Assembly: GCA_028280345.1 (NCBI GenBank)
Contig: JANQLY010000021.1
Coordinates: 62,001 to 126,000 of the forward strand
From: Pseudomonadales bacterium
GTDB taxonomy: Bacteria > Pseudomonadota > Gammaproteobacteria > Pseudomonadales > UBA7239
DNA: 64,000 nt
Reading direction: 5' to 3'
The notes beneath the pieces are model-generated. The model saw only the letters and a list, made by a program, of their open reading frames with translations. It was not told the DNA's origin and made no database searches. Positions 18,017 through 28,680 of the stretch are shown piece by piece. The position numbers were made by a program, and so were the translations under genes. Positions within the stretch are counted from its first letter, which is position 1. Each line of letters begins with the position of its first letter.

Positions 18017-18042
18017 ATGGCAGCAGGAAAACCTGCTGCCAT
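18017..18042 (-). terminator. Hairpin downstream of katG
   Basis: ATGGCAGCAGG and CCTGCTGCCAT make a perfect 11-bp stem with a 4-base loop, 39 bases past the katG stop. On the minus strand it is followed by ATCTTTATTTT, a T-rich tract. Probably the katG terminator. Confidence 0.7.
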
Positions 18043-18080
18043 GGACGTGTAAACATGTAGGCGTGTAAATAAAAATACGA

Positions 18081-20357
<2,277 letters not shown>

Positions 20358-20388
20358 TTATGTTCGGTAAATTGGAATAAATTGATTT

Positions 20389-20413
20389 TTATCTTCTATT
20401 AAATAGAATATAA
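20389..20413. promoter_or_regulatory. Candidate OxyR operator between katG and oxyR
   Basis: TTATCTTCTATT, a central A, then AATAGAATATAA: 12-bp arms with a single mismatch. Ends 32 bases before the oxyR start. The CTAT/ATAG core matches OxyR half-sites, although the CTAT-to-ATAG gap is 3 bases rather than the 7 of the E. coli consensus. Position in the katG-oxyR divergent promoter makes OxyR the likely ligand. Confidence 0.6.
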
Positions 20414-20445
20414 GGTGGTGGAGATACGGTAACCTGGAGGAGACC

Positions 20446-21351
20446 ATGATTTCGTTGAAACAGTTGCAGTACGCATTGGCGGTTGAAAAGACACTGCATT
20501 TCAAGAAGGCGTCTGAGTTGTGTCATATCAGCCAGTCCGCGCTGAGTACCGCTTTGACAGAGCTGGAGAAACAACTCGGGCTACAGATATTTGAACGCGA
20601 CAATAAAAAAGTACTGATTACACCTGTTGGCAAGGAAGTACTGGCGCGAGCTCAAAAAATTATCCTGCACGTTGAAGATCTGGAACAGTTGACAGATAGC
20701 CAAAAGGAGCCCCTTGGCTTTCCGATTACCCTGGGCATCATTCCGACTATTGCACCTTATTTGCTACCGGTTATTTTTCCGGATTTGAATAAGAAGTATC
20801 CCAACGCAAGAGTTACTGTTGTCGAAGAGCAGTCCCATGTTTTAGTAGATATGGTGAAGAGCGGAGAGATAGACACGGCAATTCTGGCCCTGCCTTTTCC
20901 CTGCGAAGGGCTATTGAGTATGGAATTCTGGCAAGAGGATTTTTATTGGGTCACGCTGGCAGGCAACAAGTTCTCCCAACAAGCAGGAATTAGCAGCAAG
21001 GATATTATTGATGGCGATTTAATGTTGCTGAAAGATGGGCACTGCCTGAAAGATCATGCAATTGAAGCGTGCAAATTTTCAGACCTGGAGGCCAATCACG
21101 GTTTTGGTGCAACCAGCTTAACAACACTGATACAGATGGTTTCCGGAGGGTTAGGCAGTACTATTATTCCGGATATGGCGAGAAAGCAACTCCTTGGCAA
21201 TAGTAAGAAGCTGTCAGCTATTCACCTGAATGAACCTGGCCCACATCGACGTATTGCGTTTATTCTTCGACCGAACTATACCCGAATGTCGAGTATTGAA
21301 GCGCTGATCGAAATCTGTAAAGACTCTTTGAGCAAAAGCAGAAAAAGTTAG
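20446..21351 (+). CDS. oxyR: OxyR, peroxide-sensing LysR regulator
   Basis: 301 residues. N-terminal helix-turn-helix (SQSALSTALTELEKQLG). The two redox cysteines are present at C200 and C209 in GHCLKDHAIEACKF, matching C199 and C208 of E. coli OxyR in spacing and context. Peroxide forms a disulfide that switches the activator on. GGAGGAG precedes ATG. Divergent from katG; downstream convergent gene is a thiol redoxin and then mdaB, also oxidant-related. Confidence 0.95.
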   Translation: MISLKQLQYALAVEKTLHFKKASELCHISQSALSTALTELEKQLGLQIFERDNKKVLITPVGKEVLARAQKIILHVEDLEQLTDSQKEPLGFPITLGIIPTIAPYLLPVIFPDLNKKYPNARVTVVEEQSHVLVDMVKSGEIDTAILALPFPCEGLLSMEFWQEDFYWVTLAGNKFSQQAGISSKDIIDGDLMLLKDGHCLKDHAIEACKFSDLEANHGFGATSLTTLIQMVSGGLGSTIIPDMARKQLLGNSKKLSAIHLNEPGPHRRIAFILRPNYTRMSSIEALIEICKDSLSKSRKS

Positions 21352-21396
21352 CTGTATTTCTAGCTGTAGTTCTAGCTGTAGTTCTAGCTATAGGAA
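21349..21396. repeat. 12-bp tandem repeat spanning two convergent stops
   Basis: TAGCTGTATTTC, TAGCTGTAGTTC, TAGCTGTAGTTC, then TAGCTATAGGAA: three near-identical 12-bp units and a degenerate fourth. The first unit contains the oxyR stop codon (21349-21351); the last two bases of unit 3 and the fourth unit encode the C-terminus and stop of the convergent redoxin. Copy-number change would alter the gap between the genes. Confidence 0.8.
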
Positions 21397-21923
21397 TAGG
21401 TTCCCCTGATCGGATAGTTATTCTCAGGATCACGAATCCACTGTAACCCGGATAACAGCGTATCAACTTCCGGCCTTGCAAACGGATTGTTTGATAAATC
21501 AACGACTTGTACGTTGCCATCCTGATTAACAACAAATATGCCTGGCTCCGGGAAATTATGATCCGTTTCCTTTTCTGATCGAGGAATGGAGATGTATAAA
21601 CCAAGCTCCTGCATCTGCTCAACAGTTAAACCGTAGTACAGGGGGAAGGTGACATTGAGCTTTTTCAAATGGCTTTCCAGTTGTTCCTTACTGTCACCGG
21701 AAACGGCAATGAGGTCAATGTTGATATCTTTAAGGCCCTGTTTAATCTCTTCTATCTTGTTCAGGTAGCGAGTACACATTGGGCAATGGCGCCCACGATA
21801 GACGATGACCATTTGCCAGTCAGTGCCTGCAGCAGGTTTCCCTAACACGACATTGTCTCCCGCAAGGTTTTTAACGGAAATGTTGGGAAAGGCTGCGCCA
21901 GCTTCAATTTTTACCGTTGTCAT
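21384..21923 (-). CDS. AhpC/TSA-family peroxiredoxin-like protein
   Basis: 179 residues, thioredoxin fold. VYRGRHCPMCTRYLNKIEE carries a CxxC in place of the usual single peroxidatic Cys with T..C, so this is the 'redoxin' subgroup that may act as a peroxidase or disulfide reductase. DLIAVSGDSKEQLESH and FPEPGIFVVNQDG are typical family segments. It starts 5 bases after mdaB on the same strand (operon), beside oxyR. The C-terminus (RGTYSYS) is encoded by a tandem repeat. Confidence 0.85.
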   Translation of the reverse strand: MTTVKIEAGAAFPNISVKNLAGDNVVLGKPAAGTDWQMVIVYRGRHCPMCTRYLNKIEEIKQGLKDINIDLIAVSGDSKEQLESHLKKLNVTFPLYYGLTVEQMQELGLYISIPRSEKETDHNFPEPGIFVVNQDGNVQVVDLSNNPFARPEVDTLLSGLQWIRDPENNYPIRGTYSYS

Positions 21924-21928
21924 AACTA

Positions 21929-22516
21929 TTACCTCACTAAATGATTGTTGAGATGTTGTTCAAACCGCTGAAGATCATTCTCTACATCCGGGTTCTTCAT
22001 AACATCATTACTCATAAACGTGGTGACGGGTTCCATACCGAAAAATCTGAAATTCATATGCATCGGGAAGAACAGGTCATCCACACCCTTGCCTTGAAAA
22101 AGAAATTGCTCGCTGTCATCAAACGCTTCTTTGGGTGCATTGAAGGTTAGCGACAGCATATATTGTTTCCCACTCAATGTGCCGCCAGAGCCATATTGTT
22201 TGCTGGTATCTGACCGGGTTCTGCCGTCACCGTCGCACAGTTGCCCGGACATCCCGGCGGTATAAATCTCGTCCATATATTTCTTGAAGGGCCAGGGTAC
22301 ACCCATCCAGTTAACCGGAGACTGCAGTAGAATAAAGTCAGCCCATTGGTGGTTTTCCAGTTCTTTCTCAACTTCATAACCATCATCAATTCTGGTGAGC
22401 CTGATTTGATGACCTTTAGCCTCCAATACCTCAATCGCTTTATCGACAAAGGCCTGGTTGAGTTTCCCTTCGGCGAAGGGGTAGTGGTGATGGGCGTTGA
22501 TAATGAAAACGTTCAT
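21929..22516 (-). CDS. mdaB: MdaB-like NAD(P)H quinone oxidoreductase
   Basis: 195 residues from the ATG at 22516; the open frame extends another 111 codons upstream but that part overlaps the divergent HxlR gene's promoter and start and is not protein-like. Flavodoxin-like fold: [20 protein letters not shown] (FAD phosphate region), [21 protein letters not shown], and [13 protein letters not shown]. coli MdaB is 193 residues. It reduces quinones by two electrons, avoiding semiquinone. Probably controlled by the HxlR regulator transcribed divergently. Confidence 0.9.
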   Translation of the reverse strand: MNVFIINAHHHYPFAEGKLNQAFVDKAIEVLEAKGHQIRLTRIDDGYEVEKELENHQWADFILLQSPVNWMGVPWPFKKYMDEIYTAGMSGQLCDGDGRTRSDTSKQYGSGGTLSGKQYMLSLTFNAPKEAFDDSEQFLFQGKGVDDLFFPMHMNFRFFGMEPVTTFMSNDVMKNPDVENDLQRFEQHLNNHLVR

Positions 22517-22637
22517 ATTAAGTCTCGCCGGTTGCATAAACGGCTCTAAACAAAGTGGGGTAATGATGGTAAAATAAGAAACCAATGTCAACCAGTATAC
22601 TTTTAGTAACCTTAATAGCGAGTAGCAGATAACGGGT

Positions 22638-22994
22638 ATGGAGAGCAAAATCAACATCGACTCAAAAGGCCGAAAAATCGTCGAGCAACCCTGTAATGAG
22701 CCTTGCCCGATAGAGCGGGGCATGCGCATTATCGGGGGCAAATGGAAAGGCTCGATTCTGTGGCATTTGAAAGATGAGCCGGTACGTTTCAATGATTTAG
22801 CCAGGCAGTTGGGTGGGGCCAGCAAGAAGATGGTGGACCAACGGCTCAAGGAAATGGAAGCGAATGGTCTGGTAAAAAGAGAAGTGATCAGTACACGGCC
22901 TATTGCAGTGACCTATGAAATCACTGACTTCGGTAAAACTGCTTTGGGTATTCTGGAAGAACTAAAAGACTGGGCTGAGCAAAATGAGTTATAA
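22638..22994 (+). CDS. HxlR-family transcriptional regulator
   Basis: 118 residues. Starts with a short leader, then [27 protein letters not shown], the standard HxlR opening with cysteines near residues 18 and 22 that can sense thiol stress (QorR/YodB-like). Winged helix with [20 protein letters not shown]. Divergent from mdaB with 121 bases between; GTATAC and GTAAC elements (about 22587-22604) may be the operator. Quinone or electrophile sensing is inferred from the pairing with mdaB. Confidence 0.88.
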   Translation: MESKINIDSKGRKIVEQPCNEPCPIERGMRIIGGKWKGSILWHLKDEPVRFNDLARQLGGASKKMVDQRLKEMEANGLVKREVISTRPIAVTYEITDFGKTALGILEELKDWAEQNEL

Positions 22995-23017
22995 CTGCCA
23001 GCCGGTATAAAATTAAA

Positions 23018-23926
23018 CTATTGGTGTTTTTGTGCGCTGCGTTTAACAGAACCTGGGCTGGTTCCGGTAATTTTCTTATAGGCCTTGCTAAAAGAAGCTT
23101 CCGAATCGTATCCACAGAGTTCCGCAATCTGCATGATGGATTTCTCATCTTTCTTTAACATTCGGGTTGCCTCTTGCATACGCCAATAACTCAGATACTG
23201 CATAGCAGGCATGCCGACCAGCTGATTGAACTTTTGCGAGAATGAAGAGCGTCCCATGGCACACTCTTTTGCGAGGCTTTCCAGCGTCCATTTCTTTTCC
23301 GGATGGCGATGAATACTATTTAGTGCAGGGCCAATCTGCTTGTCGAATAAGCCTGCGATAAGACCTGAATCCACTGAGCCGGAAGTAATTTGCTGCCTTA
23401 AAATATGAATGAACAATAAATAGGCCAATTGATTAATAATCACATAATAGCCCTGTTGCTCCTGTTGTAACTCTGCAACCATGAGTTGAATGATCTGTGT
23501 GATAGCAGGCTCGGTGCTGAGTTCCTGCAAACTTAAAACAATGGCAGCGGGAAGCGTATCCAATAAAGGCAACGCAGCCTTGTCTTTAAATTCAAAAAAA
23601 CCACAAACCATATTGGTGACAGGGCTGCCATCATCAACCATCTCGACATTGATCGTTTCTTCGGGGGGGGCCTGATCCGAGTTCGTCACTATATGCGGGG
23701 AATCATGGGGAAATAAAATCAGATCGCCCGTGGACAGGCGTTGCGGTTCAGCATCTTCGAAATGTAGCCAGGCTTGTCCCTGGCCAATGAGGTGGAAAGG
23801 CATGCGTCGACTGCCCGACGTATCGACAGCCCAGACTCCACAGAATGTACCGCTGACGTAGACTTCGGCGTGTAATTCCAGCTTTTCCAGAATCAGGCTC
23901 AGCGAATCGGGAGTATCCAGATACAT
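23018..23926 (-). CDS. AraC-family regulator with cupin sensor domain
   Basis: 302 residues from ATG 23926 (frame opens at a TTG four codons upstream). N-terminal cupin-type domain (about 15-165: FHLIGQGQAWLHFEDAEPQRLSTGDLILFPH), C-terminal double helix-turn-helix (about 200-300) with GRSSFSQKFNQLVGMPAMQYL and GYDSEASFSKAYKKITGTSPG. The cupin binds a small molecule in related regulators of aldehyde or oxidant genes. Divergent from glutaredoxin, which may be its target. Confidence 0.9.
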   Translation of the reverse strand: MYLDTPDSLSLILEKLELHAEVYVSGTFCGVWAVDTSGSRRMPFHLIGQGQAWLHFEDAEPQRLSTGDLILFPHDSPHIVTNSDQAPPEETINVEMVDDGSPVTNMVCGFFEFKDKAALPLLDTLPAAIVLSLQELSTEPAITQIIQLMVAELQQEQQGYYVIINQLAYLLFIHILRQQITSGSVDSGLIAGLFDKQIGPALNSIHRHPEKKWTLESLAKECAMGRSSFSQKFNQLVGMPAMQYLSYWRMQEATRMLKKDEKSIMQIAELCGYDSEASFSKAYKKITGTSPGSVKRSAQKHQ

Positions 23927-24048
23927 ATCTAAAACCAATAAATTTTGGACGAATAGACAAATTTTATGGATTTTTAGATATTAATCAACCGCTACAGAGC
24001 GGATAAGATCACACCTATTGATCAAATAGATAATCGAGGAGAGCTACC

Positions 24049-24330
24049 ATGACTGATGTTGTCATTTACACAAAATCATACTGTCCGTACTGCAAAGCTG
24101 CGAAGGCGCTATTAACTTGCAAAGGTCTCGAGTTCGAGGAAATCGAAGTGGCGGATGATCCCGAGGCATTACAGGAAATGATTACACGTAGTGGCGGGCG
24201 CAGGACGGTTCCACAAATATTTTTTGGAGACGTACACATTGGCGGCCATAGTGATTTATTAAATTACTACTGGTATGAAAATCCTACACCCAATACGAAT
24301 ACCTGCAATCATGTGTCGCCCTATCTTTAA
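24049..24330 (+). CDS. grxC: Glutaredoxin 3
   Basis: 93 residues. Dithiol active site CPYC at about 12-15 (YTKSYCPYCKAAKALL), TVPQIFFGD with the cis-proline, and GGHSDL for glutathione binding. Reduces protein and glutathione mixed disulfides. A short unusual tail follows the fold (YYWYENPTPNTNTCNHVS). GAGGAG upstream of ATG. Divergent from the AraC regulator. Confidence 0.95.
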   Translation: MTDVVIYTKSYCPYCKAAKALLTCKGLEFEEIEVADDPEALQEMITRSGGRRTVPQIFFGDVHIGGHSDLLNYYWYENPTPNTNTCNHVSPYL

Positions 24331-24425
24331 TTAAGGTCTGATCGTATCCGCTTCTGGTCTGCGCAGTTGCTGTGTTGGATCGGGGCGGGATGGTCAGCGA
24401 ATATTCCTGGAGATCGTTTAAGCCG

Positions 24426-25055
24426 CTAACTTGCGTCGGGCTTTTGCACGCTGGCCATTACCAGTCCTTTTTCTATCCACATGTTTACTTTGTAGCCTCT
24501 GGAATAGATGACTCGAGGTTTTTCGCCTTTTTCATGGACAGGTAAAAAATTGAATTTTCTGGAGTCGTAGTTTGTTTCAAATAGCGTAACCAGTTGTCCG
24601 TTATCGTCGAGGTAGCGCAATTGTGCAGCAGGGGAGCCCTGAATGCTGCAGTATCGACCACCGATAAGCGTGAGAGAACCTGCGGAGAGATAATCGGATT
24701 GCAGGGGAGAGAATTCCAGTTCTGAAAAGTAATCTGCTACTTGAGAGAAGTTATTACCGCTAACTTCCATGGGTTTTAACTTGTTGTGGTTGTAGCTGAC
24801 TTCGCTGGCAATCTCGGCTGAAAGCTGATGTTGATGGAATTCCCGAAAACCGAAGCTGATAACAACCAGTAACATCAGCACGGCTACAGCGGAAATACTT
24901 TTATATCTTTGTAAAAATGAGGTTTGAGTAACTGGCTTGCGAGAGCGCAACATGACCTTGCCCAGCTGATCAGCTTGGGCGTCAGATAAATTAAAGTCGT
25001 CAAAATGCTGCTTTACCTGATTGGATAGCATATCTTTATCTGAGATGGTATTCAT
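24426..25055 (-). CDS. Probable anti-sigma factor of the bufferin-linked ECF sigma
   Basis: 209 residues: cytoplasmic N-terminus (about 1-48), one membrane helix (about 50-68, SAVAVLMLLVVISFGF), and a periplasmic domain ending MASVQKPDAS. Starts inside the sigma gene through an ATGA overlap, the normal arrangement for a sigma/anti-sigma pair. No zinc-binding HxxxCxxC is visible, so not a ZAS-type factor. Its periplasmic domain could sense metal or envelope state. Assignment rests on topology and position. Confidence 0.65.
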   Translation of the reverse strand: MNTISDKDMLSNQVKQHFDDFNLSDAQADQLGKVMLRSRKPVTQTSFLQRYKSISAVAVLMLLVVISFGFREFHQHQLSAEIASEVSYNHNKLKPMEVSGNNFSQVADYFSELEFSPLQSDYLSAGSLTLIGGRYCSIQGSPAAQLRYLDDNGQLVTLFETNYDSRKFNFLPVHEKGEKPRVIYSRGYKVNMWIEKGLVMASVQKPDAS

Positions 25056-25558
25056 GATTCCAGACCTCCAGCGTTATCATCGTGTTGTGTGTCTGACATT
25101 TCGTTGCGTACTTTCTTCTTAATACGATGTACTCTGGATAAAATAACACCCCGGCTAGAGTCGGTTTCGTCAGCAATTTCCTGGGCTGTATATCCTTCTA
25201 TGAAAAACAGGAATAACAATTCCCGCTCTTCTATATTCATTATCGACCAACACTGCTGAAACGAATATTTTGTGATTTGGATATCTTCAAAGCCTGACTC
25301 GGAAATATCTATAACATCAGATTCGTTTAACCCGTCAATATCCTCATGAATATACCTTGTGTCTTTTCTTATCTTGTCGATATACATATTTCTGATACAG
25401 GTTCTTGCATACCCCATTGGGTTGTTAACCTGATTAATAGTGATCATGCGTTCCAGAGCAGCATGGGTCAGATCAAAGGCATCATCTCTGTTTCCACAAA
25501 GCGCTACGGCATATTGGTAGAGCCGGTTTAGCTGATCTTTTGAAAAATTGAGTTCCAT
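25052..25558 (-). CDS. ECF sigma-70 factor
   Basis: 168 residues. Region 2 (about 5-65) includes GNRDDAFDLTHAALERM and NPMGYARTCIRNMYIDKIRKDTR; region 4 (about 105-155) includes ERELLFLFFIEGYTAQEIADETDSSRGVILSRVHRIKKKVR, a clear helix-turn-helix. Sits 6 bases after bufC on the same strand, so it is transcribed with the bufferin genes and may control them in a feedback loop. Confidence 0.9.
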   Translation of the reverse strand: MELNFSKDQLNRLYQYAVALCGNRDDAFDLTHAALERMITINQVNNPMGYARTCIRNMYIDKIRKDTRYIHEDIDGLNESDVIDISESGFEDIQITKYSFQQCWSIMNIEERELLFLFFIEGYTAQEIADETDSSRGVILSRVHRIKKKVRNEMSDTQHDDNAGGLES

Positions 25559-25564
25559 AAAGCC

Positions 25565-26137
25565 TCAAAGAGATTGTGAAGAGGTAACTAATACGACTTG
25601 TGGGCGTCCATTATCACAGGTAATTTTGACAGATTGACTGTCTGCCAGTTCAAAATTATCTTGTGCTCCCTGCGCCAGCCAATGGTAGAGATCAAGGATA
25701 TTGTAGCGGGAGTCAATCCGGGTGATATTGTCATGGATGTGGTTGGGATCGGCATAGTAAGCGTTGTGAAGTGCTGATTCTATCTGCATTAAATCCACAG
25801 CGTAGGGTACTTCGGATAAGATGCCCTCTCCACTACATAATGGTTTCACGAAATCGGGTAAATCCAGACCATAAAGATTTAAATCGTTATGCTGCAAGGG
25901 ATGGTGATATATATACTGCTGCAGGATGTTTTGAAAGCCGCTATCGCCAATCAGTCGCTGCGAGAGCGGATAGATTGATCGAACGGCACTTATTAAAGCG
26001 CTGTGGTTGTTAATCTGATAAACGCGCAGGCCGTTGTTAACAGTGACTGGCAGATTTTCCTTCAAGTGCCTGGCAAGGTTGTCAGGTGACTTGTTATACA
26101 AATCATAAAACCCCTTTTGTATTGTCATCAGGCTCAT
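25565..26137 (-). CDS. bufC: BufC/HvfC-like DUF2063 protein, partner of the MNIO enzyme
   Basis: 190 residues from the ATG at 26137, which overlaps the bufB stop as ATGA; the longer open frame to 26224 is a shadow of bufB. It begins MSLMTIQKGFYDLYNKSP and continues with the N-terminal DUF2063 helices (LRVYQINNHSALISAVRSIYPL). Known members bind precursor peptides and present them to the MNIO enzyme (BufB). Here it follows bufB and precedes the sigma gene. Confidence 0.85.
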   Translation of the reverse strand: MSLMTIQKGFYDLYNKSPDNLARHLKENLPVTVNNGLRVYQINNHSALISAVRSIYPLSQRLIGDSGFQNILQQYIYHHPLQHNDLNLYGLDLPDFVKPLCSGEGILSEVPYAVDLMQIESALHNAYYADPNHIHDNITRIDSRYNILDLYHWLAQGAQDNFELADSQSVKITCDNGRPQVVLVTSSQSL

Positions 26138-26985
26138 GCGGCTTTCCTGTGGTTGTCGATCAGATGCTGTGCTTTGTTGACCTCGCCGAGTAAAACGTCG
26201 AGTTCTGGAAGATCGTGATCCCACTCAATAAGCGTGGCAACCGGGCCAGTCAATGACAATGCTTCCTGATATAGCTCCCAAACCTCGTCAGCAACACAGT
26301 GGTTATGTGCGTCGATGACAAAACCTTCTTTTTGTTCAAAGCCTGCCAGATGAATTTCCTGTATATGTTTTGCGGGTATGGACTGCAACGTCTCTTTTGC
26401 ATCTCGCCCCAGGTTTATTTGATTGACATACAGGTTATTGACATCCAGCAGCAGACCGCATCCAGTGCGTTCCGCCAACTCAGTGAGAAAGCGGGCTTCG
26501 GATATCTCACTTTCTGCAAAATCAATGTAAGCTGATATATTCTCAATTAACATCTGCCTGCCCAGATAATCCTGGACCTGGTTGATGCGTGATGACAAAT
26601 GATCCAGTGCTTCCTCTGTGTAGGGCAAGGGAAGCAAGTCGGGAATAAACTGCGTTGAGTTGTTTTCAGTGTCTAGCCAGGAAAAACTCAGGTGCTCCGA
26701 GTAAACCAGTGCATCGCAGGCATCGAGTGTTTTTTTCACTGACGCCAGATAGCCCATGTCAAGAGGTTGTAACGCGCCGAGGCTGAGTCCTACACCGTGT
26801 GCGGCTAACGGGTAGCGTTCAGCAAGTGCGGCTAACATTTTTTGCGGTATTGCCCCTGCATAAAGCCAGTTGTCCAGCAATAATTCCAGCCACAAACCTT
26901 CGACAGGATGGTCAAGCAATGCAGGTACATGGGGCACTCTGACCCCAAGTCCCGCATGCTTGAAATTGGCTAAAGATGTATTCAC
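26134..26985 (-). CDS. bufB: BufB, multinuclear non-heme iron oxidative enzyme (MNIO, DUF692)
   Basis: 283 residues, TIM barrel. Start is GTG at 26983-26985, whose first base is the last base of the bufA stop. Family signatures: GLGVRVPHV, AAHGVGLSLG, YSEHLSFS, LIENISAYIDF, LLLDVNNLYVN, EIHLAGFE, IDAHNHCV and TLIEWDHDLPE; the H/D/E residues in these bind two or three irons. MNIOs modify cysteines of RiPP precursors, in bufferins to thiooxazole-type groups that bind copper. The substrate is the upstream bufA product. Confidence 0.92.
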   Translation of the reverse strand: MNTSLANFKHAGLGVRVPHVPALLDHPVEGLWLELLLDNWLYAGAIPQKMLAALAERYPLAAHGVGLSLGALQPLDMGYLASVKKTLDACDALVYSEHLSFSWLDTENNSTQFIPDLLPLPYTEEALDHLSSRINQVQDYLGRQMLIENISAYIDFAESEISEARFLTELAERTGCGLLLDVNNLYVNQINLGRDAKETLQSIPAKHIQEIHLAGFEQKEGFVIDAHNHCVADEVWELYQEALSLTGPVATLIEWDHDLPELDVLLGEVNKAQHLIDNHRKAA

Positions 26986-27266
26986 TACTTGGCAGGCTTG
27001 ATCTTGGCGACAACGCCACCAGTGATTTTTTCACAGGTTCCTTCTGGAACATAGACCCATTCAATATCCAGGTTGTCCTGTTTGGCCTGTCCCGCACAGC
27101 CGTGAGAGCCATCCAGAGCGCCGCAATCATTTTGTCCTGCTTTTGCAATTCCGGCACATTTCTCCCAGTTTTTGGGCTGATCCGGAACGGCATGAGAGCC
27201 AGTAGAGATCAGGGTTCCGCCAGCCAGCAGGCTGACTGCTGCAATTTTGGTCAGTGACTTATTCAT
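26985..27266 (-). CDS. bufA1: Bufferin-type RiPP precursor (DUF2282, BufA1-like)
   Basis: 93 residues. Sec signal peptide ([20 protein letters not shown]...SHA, about 1-26) is followed by a mature part with four cysteines at 37, 48, 57 and 78, in [20 protein letters not shown] and GTCEKI. This matches the DUF2282 bufferin pattern. Known bufferins are modified on cysteine by BufB/BufC and exported to bind copper. GAGGAG lies 7 bases before ATG. First gene of a five-gene operon (precursor, enzyme, partner, sigma, anti-sigma). Confidence 0.9.
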   Translation of the reverse strand: MNKSLTKIAAVSLLAGGTLISTGSHAVPDQPKNWEKCAGIAKAGQNDCGALDGSHGCAGQAKQDNLDIEWVYVPEGTCEKITGGVVAKIKPAK

Positions 27267-27291
27267 TCATAAACTCCTCAGGTAGTTAACA

Positions 27292-27310
27292 GACGCCCGA
27301 TATGGGCGCC
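27292..27310 (-). promoter_or_regulatory. Hairpin in the bufA 5' leader
   Basis: On the minus strand GGCGCCC-ATATC-GGGCGTC forms a 7-bp GC-rich stem with one G-U pair, ending 25 bases before the bufA start and 12 bases before its ribosome site. It could protect the leader or adjust translation. Confidence 0.4.
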
Positions 27311-27507
27311 TTAATAGATAAGACGATTTGCAGAGTGATTTGATTGTACGATGTTCTAAAAAATTCCGATTTTTTGCGGGGGAGTGTTTGCTGGTTCTCA
27401 TTCTGACCTCGCTATGCTTATAAGTCAGCCCTGGTGATTGTGCCTGGGCAGTGGCCCGGGTAGAATCGTGCGCAAACAGGAGTTAAATCAAGGACTAATT
27501 GCAGTTT

Positions 27508-28680
27508 ATGCTGAGAATGAAGCCCGTAAACAACAGACGAGAATTGAAACGGCGGGCAGTAACAGGAAAGTACTTTATCCCATGGGTTTTCAGGGCTTTT
27601 TCAGGGCTCGTTCTGTTCTGCGCTTCTTTGCACCTGCAGGCTGTTGTGGTTTGCGGCGATGCCTATGAATGCCAAGGCTTGGTTGGCACGGATACTGAAT
27701 ATGGGTGTCTGGGTGAAAGCAGCTGTCGCGATGCAAACCTGACAGCCACCAACTTTGAGGTTGGCTGTTTTGGCAAAAATGCCTGCCGTGATGCAACACT
27801 GACCAGTACGATCAGCTATGTGCAGTGCGACGGAGAATCTGCCTGTTCTCGTGCAACGATTAATGCCAGCTCCTATACTTACTGCCGTGCCGATTACGGC
27901 TGTTATGATGCCAATATAACGACAGACGCAAATTTATACTGTAGTGGCTATTATAGTTGTGCTAATGCCGATGTTACTTCCGATGAGTTGAGCGGTTCAT
28001 CCGCTGCTTACTGTGAAGGTATGTACGGTTGTTACAACAGCATTTTTAATGTTAATCCTAACGGAGATCAATATTCCCTGGAATGCGAAGGTGCATTTGG
28101 CTGTTTTCGCTCTATTCTGAATGTTGTATCCGGTACAACGACCTCTCTGGATTGTCGCAATGCCCACTATGGCTGTCGTGAGCTATCTGTGGTCGGTGAT
28201 CTTGTAGACACTACATTTAACCTCTATTGCGCTGGAGACGTGGATGTAGGTGGTTCTGTTGATACTGAAGCTTGCTTGAATATGGTCATTAATATCGACG
28301 ATGGCCGTGGTATGAATTTTAGTGCTGACTCCGGCCTTGGAGATTATACGGTTTATGCAGAGAAAATTAATAATGCGACGGTAGTTACAGGCACTACCAC
28401 AGGCCAATTCACCTTTGGCTATTATGATTATGACGGCGATGGTATGCCGGATACGCAATTTTCCTGCGGTGCCACAATGGCAGACTGTACCTTGCTTGGT
28501 TACACGATTGATTCAGACGATGATAATGATGGTGTGAACGACGCGGTTGATGCCTGTCATGATGACAGTGGTATTGGTGGTACGACCGTCGGTGGTCAGC
28601 TTGGAACCGGTTCGGGTCATATTAATGGTGACCTTGATGGCAACGGTTGTGATGATGTCACGGAGGACGGCGGTGCATAG
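27508..28680 (+). CDS. Secreted cysteine-repeat protein A (unrecognised family)
   Basis: 390 residues from ATG 27508 (TTG 27499 is an alternative start). Basic leader and a hydrophobic segment near 29-46 (FRAFSGLVLFCASLHLQAV) form a signal peptide. Residues about 48-220 hold nine modules with a C-x5-C core, mostly CxGxxxC (for example CLGESSC, CFGKNAC, CDGESAC, CSGYYSC, CEGMYGC), spaced about 18-26 residues, with small polar and beta-prone residues between: a disulfide-staple solenoid is likely. The C-terminus has calcium-type Asp loops (DYDGDGMPD, DSDDDNDGVND). Function unknown. The next gene is a homolog. Confidence 0.8.
   Translation: MLRMKPVNNRRELKRRAVTGKYFIPWVFRAFSGLVLFCASLHLQAVVVCGDAYECQGLVGTDTEYGCLGESSCRDANLTATNFEVGCFGKNACRDATLTSTISYVQCDGESACSRATINASSYTYCRADYGCYDANITTDANLYCSGYYSCANADVTSDELSGSSAAYCEGMYGCYNSIFNVNPNGDQYSLECEGAFGCFRSILNVVSGTTTSLDCRNAHYGCRELSVVGDLVDTTFNLYCAGDVDVGGSVDTEACLNMVINIDDGRGMNFSADSGLGDYTVYAEKINNATVVTGTTTGQFTFGYYDYDGDGMPDTQFSCGATMADCTLLGYTIDSDDDNDGVNDAVDACHDDSGIGGTTVGGQLGTGSGHINGDLDGNGCDDVTEDGGA

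Noticed and set aside
22517-22849. Upstream extension of mdaB by 111 codons
   Set aside because: The extension covers the promoter and first 70 codons of the divergent HxlR gene; ATG 22516 gives the normal MdaB length and start sequence.
27350-27372. Possible ECF promoter (GGAAT and CGTAC on the minus strand) before bufA
   Set aside because: The distance between the two elements is only about 11 bases, too short for an ECF -35/-10 pair.
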